DNA from: Gemmatimonas aurantiaca
GTDB lineage: Bacteria; Gemmatimonadota; Gemmatimonadetes; Gemmatimonadales; Gemmatimonadaceae
Assembly: GCF_037190085.1 (NCBI RefSeq)
Contig: NZ_JBBCJO010000001.1
Location: 310,001 to 374,000, forward strand
DNA: 64,000 bases
Direction of reading: 5' to 3'
Every line of letters begins with the position of its first letter. Positions within the stretch are counted from its first letter, which is position 1. The notes below the pieces were generated by a model. It searched no databases, was not told the origin of the DNA, and saw only the letters and a list, made by a program, of their open reading frames with translations. This document shows, in pieces, positions 60,500-64,000 of this stretch. The position numbers and the translations under genes were made by a program.

Positions 60500-61321
60500 G
60501 TGGCGGCGGTGTCGCTGCCACTCGGGCTGCTGCTGGATGCCTCCGTTGCGACGGCGGCAACACGCGAAGGTCCCCGCGACCTGCGCCCGGCGGTCCGCGC
60601 GTGCAATGCGCCCGGTGACACGACCACCGAAGTGGGCCGTCTCTGGCAGACTGTGCGTCTGACGCTGCTGGATGCGCGCACGGCCGATGGGCAGTCGGAT
60701 ATCGATCTGTTCGAACGCACGGTCTCGCGCGATGGCAAGAAGGTGAAGGACGCGAGCTCCCGCAGCACCACGCTGCCGGCGCGTCGTCCGTTCAGCAGCC
60801 GTGCCCCGCAGGACATTCACAAGACCGGCTACATCGTGGAAGACGACCGGGAGAGCGCGTACTATGCGCCCGATGTCGACGTCCTGTTGTCGGACGAGTT
60901 CCTGACCACGCACTGTTTTTCGGTGGAGAAGGGCCCGCGTGATGCCCCACACCTCACAGGTCTCGCATTCAATCCTGAACGTGTCCACGAGGGGATCGCC
61001 GATATCGAAGGTGTGTTCTGGGTCGATCGCAATGCGGGTGGCACGACTCGTCTCGAGTTCCGGTACACGGGGGTACCCACGGCGTATCGCAACGCCCGCG
61101 TGGGTGGGGAACTGACGTTCGCCCAGGTCGGCAACAAGCAGTGGTTGCTATCGGGGTGGGAGATCCGGATGCCGCTGGGGGTGGTGAACACCAGGCAGCA
61201 AATGGCGCACAGTCAGTCGAGGACGCAGAAGCAATACGTCATCGATGAACTCAAGTCGTTCGGCGGAGCGGTGAAGGCGTACACGGATGCCGGCAAGAGT
61301 CTGCCGGTGCCCTCGCGCTGA
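60500..61321 (+). CDS. Secreted protein, C-terminal domain of carboxypeptidase-regulatory-like type
   Basis: About 273 residues if a GTG at 60500 is used (the reading frame is open to 60329 but overlaps the ccm gene). A weak signal-like start (VAAVSLPLGLLLDASVATA). The blocks APDVDVLLSDEFLTTHCFSV, GIADIEGVFWVDRNAGGTTRLEFRYTGVP and LLSGWEIRMPLGV are the usual C-terminal section of exported carboxypeptidase-regulatory-domain proteins of this phylum, but the N-terminal regulatory domain is missing. Truncated or short form. Confidence 0.55.
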   Translation: MAAVSLPLGLLLDASVATAATREGPRDLRPAVRACNAPGDTTTEVGRLWQTVRLTLLDARTADGQSDIDLFERTVSRDGKKVKDASSRSTTLPARRPFSSRAPQDIHKTGYIVEDDRESAYYAPDVDVLLSDEFLTTHCFSVEKGPRDAPHLTGLAFNPERVHEGIADIEGVFWVDRNAGGTTRLEFRYTGVPTAYRNARVGGELTFAQVGNKQWLLSGWEIRMPLGVVNTRQQMAHSQSRTQKQYVIDELKSFGGAVKAYTDAGKSLPVPSR

Positions 61322-61352
61322 GTCGCGTCCGGACAACGTCGTGCCGTGTCGT

Positions 61353-61385
61353 ACCGCGTGTGCCGTGTTGCAGGGCACACGCGGT
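61353..61385. terminator. Bidirectional hairpin at 61.36 kb
   Basis: A perfect 12-bp stem (ACCGCGTGTGCC / GGCACACGCGGT) with a 9-nt loop; its last base is the first base of the mutY stop codon. It serves both convergent genes. Confidence 0.7.
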
Positions 61386-62086
61386 CACTCCTCAACGAAT
61401 CGCTCGCGGCTCGCGCAGTCGGCGCGCACCGGACAGGCGCCACATCGGGGAGCGCGGGCCGTGCACACGAGGGCGCCGAGCTCCATGATGGCCTGATTGT
61501 GCAACCAGGTGGACTTGCCGGTGCGGGGCAGCAGTTGTTCGGCGATCTGCCAGAGGCGTTTGAGTCCGGCGCCTGACTTTGGTGCGACGTCGGGGGCGAA
61601 GACCCGGTGCAGGACGCGGGCGACGTTGGTGTCCACCAGCGCCGCCCGTTTTTCATAGGCGAACGAGGCCACCGCTCCCGCGGTGTAGGCGCCGATGCCG
61701 GGCAGGGCACGCAGTTGCACCGGATCGCTGGGAATCACGCCGGCGCGTTCCTCGGTCACTTCACGCGCCAGCTTGTGCAGATTGCGGGCGCGTGCGTAGT
61801 AACCGAGTCCCTCCCACGCCTCGAGCACCCGATGAGGCTTCGCCGATGCGAGCGTCGGAAGATCGGGAAACCGGTCGAGAAATCGCGCGTAGAAGTCGAG
61901 CACGCGCGAGACCTGCGTCTGCTGGAGCATCAGCTCCGAGATGAGAATGCGATAGGGATCGCGTGTGCGGCGCCATGGGAGATCGCGCGAGTGCCGGCGA
62001 TACCAGCGATGGAGACGCCGCCGGAATGTCGCGGCGGTCTCGGGTGGAATAGATGAAACGGAGCTGGTTGTGTGGCGACGCGGCAT
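61385..62086 (-). CDS. mutY: A/G-specific adenine DNA glycosylase, short MutY
   Basis: 233 residues from the ATG at 62086. Removes adenine opposite 8-oxo-guanine. The HhH-GPD domain is complete: catalytic Glu in SELMLQQTQV (about 50), hairpin LPGIGAYTAGAVASFA (about 124-139) with the catalytic Asp in LVDTNVARVL, and the [4Fe-4S] cluster motif CTARAPRCGACPVRADC (about 208-224). The C-terminal NUDIX-like 8-oxoG recognition domain (about 100 residues in E. coli MutY) is absent, so the protein ends soon after the cluster. Start: upstream frame extensions run through a repeat. Confidence 0.9.
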   Translation of the reverse strand: MPRRHTTSSVSSIPPETAATFRRRLHRWYRRHSRDLPWRRTRDPYRILISELMLQQTQVSRVLDFYARFLDRFPDLPTLASAKPHRVLEAWEGLGYYARARNLHKLAREVTEERAGVIPSDPVQLRALPGIGAYTAGAVASFAYEKRAALVDTNVARVLHRVFAPDVAPKSGAGLKRLWQIAEQLLPRTGKSTWLHNQAIMELGALVCTARAPRCGACPVRADCASRERFVEE

Positions 62087-62127
62087 GGTGCGGCAAGCTA
62101 ACTCGGCGACCAACAGCGACCAACGGC

Positions 62128-62292
62128 TTTGCCGCGGATGACACGGATGGGGCGGAAACGACACGGATACAACATGGACAAACAGGCCAAACACAGATGC
62201 ACCACTGAATGATCACATGGTGTGTGATTTCCCGTATTCCATCCGTATTTCATCCGTGTCGTTTCCGCCCCATCCGTGTCATCCGCGGCAAA
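62128..62292. repeat. 41-bp perfect inverted repeat
   Basis: The arm 62128-62168 (TTTGCCGCGGATGACACGGA...) is the exact complement of 62252-62292, separated by an 83-nt loop that itself contains two CATCCGTA/GT words. It ends in an A-run. Located between mutY and the permease gene (both minus). Words of the type CCGCGGATGACACGGATG are found scattered in many environmental genomes, so this is probably a small dispersed element, also able to act as a terminator for the permease gene. Confidence 0.9.
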
Positions 62293-62312
62293 AAAACTCT
62301 ACCGTCCCCGTC

Positions 62313-64000
62313 TTACGCCCGCTCGATGCCTTCCAGCCGCCGTCGTGCAAGGACGAGCGGAACCACAGTTCCGGCCACGCACAGGGTGAGCGCCAGCACG
62401 AAGGGGGCAATCATGTCGGTGACACTGAAGGCCCACCCAAAATGCTCCGCTACCACGAATCGCGCCGATGGCCGACCGGTCAGAAACGCGATCGCGCCGA
62501 TCAGCACCACGGCCGTCATCATGAACAGCAGCCCGCCGAACGAAGTCGGAATCTGCGCCGCGTTCTCGGTGTCGAAGCGGGGATACCAGGTGCCGTAGCC
62601 GAGGGCCAGTGCCGTCAGTGGGAACACGAGTGCGGCGATGGCCGCGAGTGACACGACATGCACGAAGGGACGCACCCCTAGCATGAGATTGGTGCATCCC
62701 ACCAGGACGAGCGCGAGCAGCAGCAGCGGCAGCGCGCCCACCCAGAACTTGGCCCAGAGCAGATCGCGCATCGGCAGCGGACTCGAACGCAGCAGCCACA
62801 GAGCACGCCCTTCGAGGCTCACACTCGGGAAGACGAAACGGGCGGCGATGGACGCCAGCACGAATCCGGCGAGTGCGAGATTGAGGAACGGGATGACGTT
62901 GCGGAGCAGCGTGGTGAGGCCCGCGCCATCGAGCGGCAGATACCGCACGTTGGCCACGTACACCACCAGCAGCACGCCGAGCAATACGAGCTGGGACCAC
63001 TGCGTACTGTCGCGCACGAACACCCGGAGTTCCTTGAGCACCAGTTCACGCCGCAGCGGTCCCAATGCCGATAGCATCCGATCCAGCAACGGGCGGGTGC
63101 GGTTGGCGCGGCTGCGCTGGTTGGCGCCTTCCTGCGCCATGCTGTAGGCCCGGCGCCATCCCCGTGCGTAGAGCAGATGACCGATCACCACGAACACGGC
63201 GCCCGTTCCCCACAGCCGGAGCAGGGGTTGCCACGAGGCCTTGCCGCTCAGGTAATGGATGATGGCTTCGCTCACCCATTCACTGGGCATCCAGGGTGAG
63301 GAGGGGGTGTCGAGTGCGGCGACGAACTGCATGAAGTTCGCAAACCCTTCCGGGCGCGCCAGCTGCTCGGGGCGTGCGGCGCGCAGCATCACCACCAGTC
63401 CCGCGATGGCCAGCGCGGCGATCACACTCAGCAGATCGCGTGTGCGTCGGGCCGGAAAGACGTTCACCAGGAGCAGTGTCACGGTCGACCCGAGTGCCGC
63501 GGGAATGAGCAGAAATGGTGTGACGGCCACGAGGGCGAATCCCGCAAACCCGATACCCCCGCCGTATGCCACGCCGTACGCGGCGAGCAGGGGCACCAGC
63601 AGCAGCGCCACCATCCAGCTCGAATGCAGTGTGGTCTCCGCCAGGCGGGCGCGATACAGGGCGCCGGCCCGCACCGGCGCGGCGGCCAGTTGATCGAGAT
63701 CGCGGGCGAGAAAGAAATTCGAGAGGGCCGCGATGGTGTTGGACAGCAGCAGAATCGTGCCGAACGACAGCAGGATCATCGCCAGCAGTTTCGACGCCAG
63801 CAGCGTGCCGATGTCCTCGGCGCTGCGGAAATAGCGCAGCAGTTTGAGCGCCAGCGCAAATGCACCTGCCCAGAAGCCGACGCCCAGCGTGCTCACCACC
63901 AGCAGACGACGCAGGTCGCCGTGTTCGTGTCGGCGTGCCCGATGCCGGGTCATCTGCCACTTGGGGTGCAGCAGCGACCACGCGCTGTGTGTGCCGCCGA
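62313..64000 (-). CDS. ABC-2-type permease, N-terminus beyond the window
   Basis: The frame is open to the window edge; codons before the ATG at 63953 read GGTHSAWSLLHPKWQMTRHR, which looks like real protein, so the gene starts outside. About 562 codons are present with about 12 membrane segments (LLVVSTLGVGFWAGAFALAL, AMILLSFGTILLLSNTIAAL, LVLLGVLLVVYVANVRYL and others). The SLEGRALWLLRSSPLPMRDLLWAKF segment is typical of a family of ABC transporter permeases; the ATPase gene would lie upstream. Substrate unknown. Confidence 0.8.
   Translation of the reverse strand, partial: GGTHSAWSLLHPKWQMTRHRARRHEHGDLRRLLVVSTLGVGFWAGAFALALKLLRYFRSAEDIGTLLASKLLAMILLSFGTILLLSNTIAALSNFFLARDLDQLAAAPVRAGALYRARLAETTLHSSWMVALLLVPLLAAYGVAYGGGIGFAGFALVAVTPFLLIPAALGSTVTLLLVNVFPARRTRDLLSVIAALAIAGLVVMLRAARPEQLARPEGFANFMQFVAALDTPSSPWMPSEWVSEAIIHYLSGKASWQPLLRLWGTGAVFVVIGHLLYARGWRRAYSMAQEGANQRSRANRTRPLLDRMLSALGPLRRELVLKELRVFVRDSTQWSQLVLLGVLLVVYVANVRYLPLDGAGLTTLLRNVIPFLNLALAGFVLASIAARFVFPSVSLEGRALWLLRSSPLPMRDLLWAKFWVGALPLLLLALVLVGCTNLMLGVRPFVHVVSLAAIAALVFPLTALALGYGTWYPRFDTENAAQIPTSFGGLLFMMTAVVLIGAIAFLTGRPSARFVVAEHFGWAFSVTDMIAPFVLALTLCVAGTVVPLVLARRRLEGIERA

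Overview
The window reads as a chromosomal segment of a high-GC, diderm, aerobic bacterium, most likely a member of the Gemmatimonadota (Gemmatimonas-like). This is inferred from composition and gene repertoire, not from a marker search: long secreted amidohydrolases in tandem, tandem-SRPBCC proteins, serine/threonine kinases with C-terminal TPRs, many signal peptides and lipoproteins, and a c-type cytochrome maturation cluster. Most of the DNA is tightly packed. There are no rRNA or tRNA genes and no CRISPR array that I can see.

Layout. 1-5.3 kb: 3'-truncated ligA (-), ytxH-like (+), a CaiB/BaiF CoA-transferase, a TPR protein, pyrimidine-nucleoside phosphorylase. 5.4-9.6 kb: CPA2 cation/proton antiporter, a CHRD-like secreted protein, an ArsR repressor with its two-domain SRPBCC partner. 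9.7-16.5 kb: Ser/Thr kinase-TPR, TPR lipoprotein, fasciclin lipoprotein, serine beta-lactamase-like hydrolase. 16.7-21.1 kb: two consecutive secreted amidohydrolases. 21.2-23.4 kb: a large outer-membrane/surface protein.

23.6-40.2 kb is the accessory region and the most interesting part: a polymorphic-toxin locus. An exported Rhs protein with a C-terminal GIY-YIG nuclease tip (34.2-38.9 kb, minus) is followed at 2-4 nt spacing by a leucine-rich-repeat protein and a small RraB-like protein, the candidate immunity genes. Further downstream on the same strand lies about 9 kb of displaced material: small immunity-like genes (DUF4279, a DUF1629/Imm11 remnant, several unclassified ones) mixed with frameshifted Rhs tips and toxin tails (a duplicated Rhs junction, a probable AHH-nuclease tail, a tail with the typical NPDA-DN-G-L Rhs-toxin motif), with short direct repeats marking old recombination joints. 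Upstream, a sigma-54 enhancer-binding protein is divergent from rhs, and a well-spaced -24/-12 element sits just before rhs. The Rhs toxin therefore appears to be under dedicated sigma-54 control.

40.2-47.2 kb: a large secreted protein, a Doc (Fic) toxin whose AbrB-type antitoxin is frameshifted, and a four-gene minor-pilin operon with overlapping stop/start codons. 47.3-53.5 kb: a MarR regulator divergent from a medium-chain reductase; gyrB, a DciA/DUF721 gene and recF in one cluster; enoyl-CoA hydratase. 53.5-56.5 kb: a 15-bp minisatellite in a divergent promoter region, mtnA and glpK. 56.7-60.5 kb: ccmE-ccmF-ccmH and a CcmI-like zinc-ribbon gene, in which CcmE has Cys instead of the heme-binding His. 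60.5-64 kb: a regulatory-domain-type secreted protein, a short MutY, a 41-bp perfect inverted repeat, and a 5'-truncated ABC-2-type permease.

Right-hand gene pairs tend to converge on strong bidirectional hairpins (5.3, 14.85, 21.1, 48.9 and 61.4 kb).
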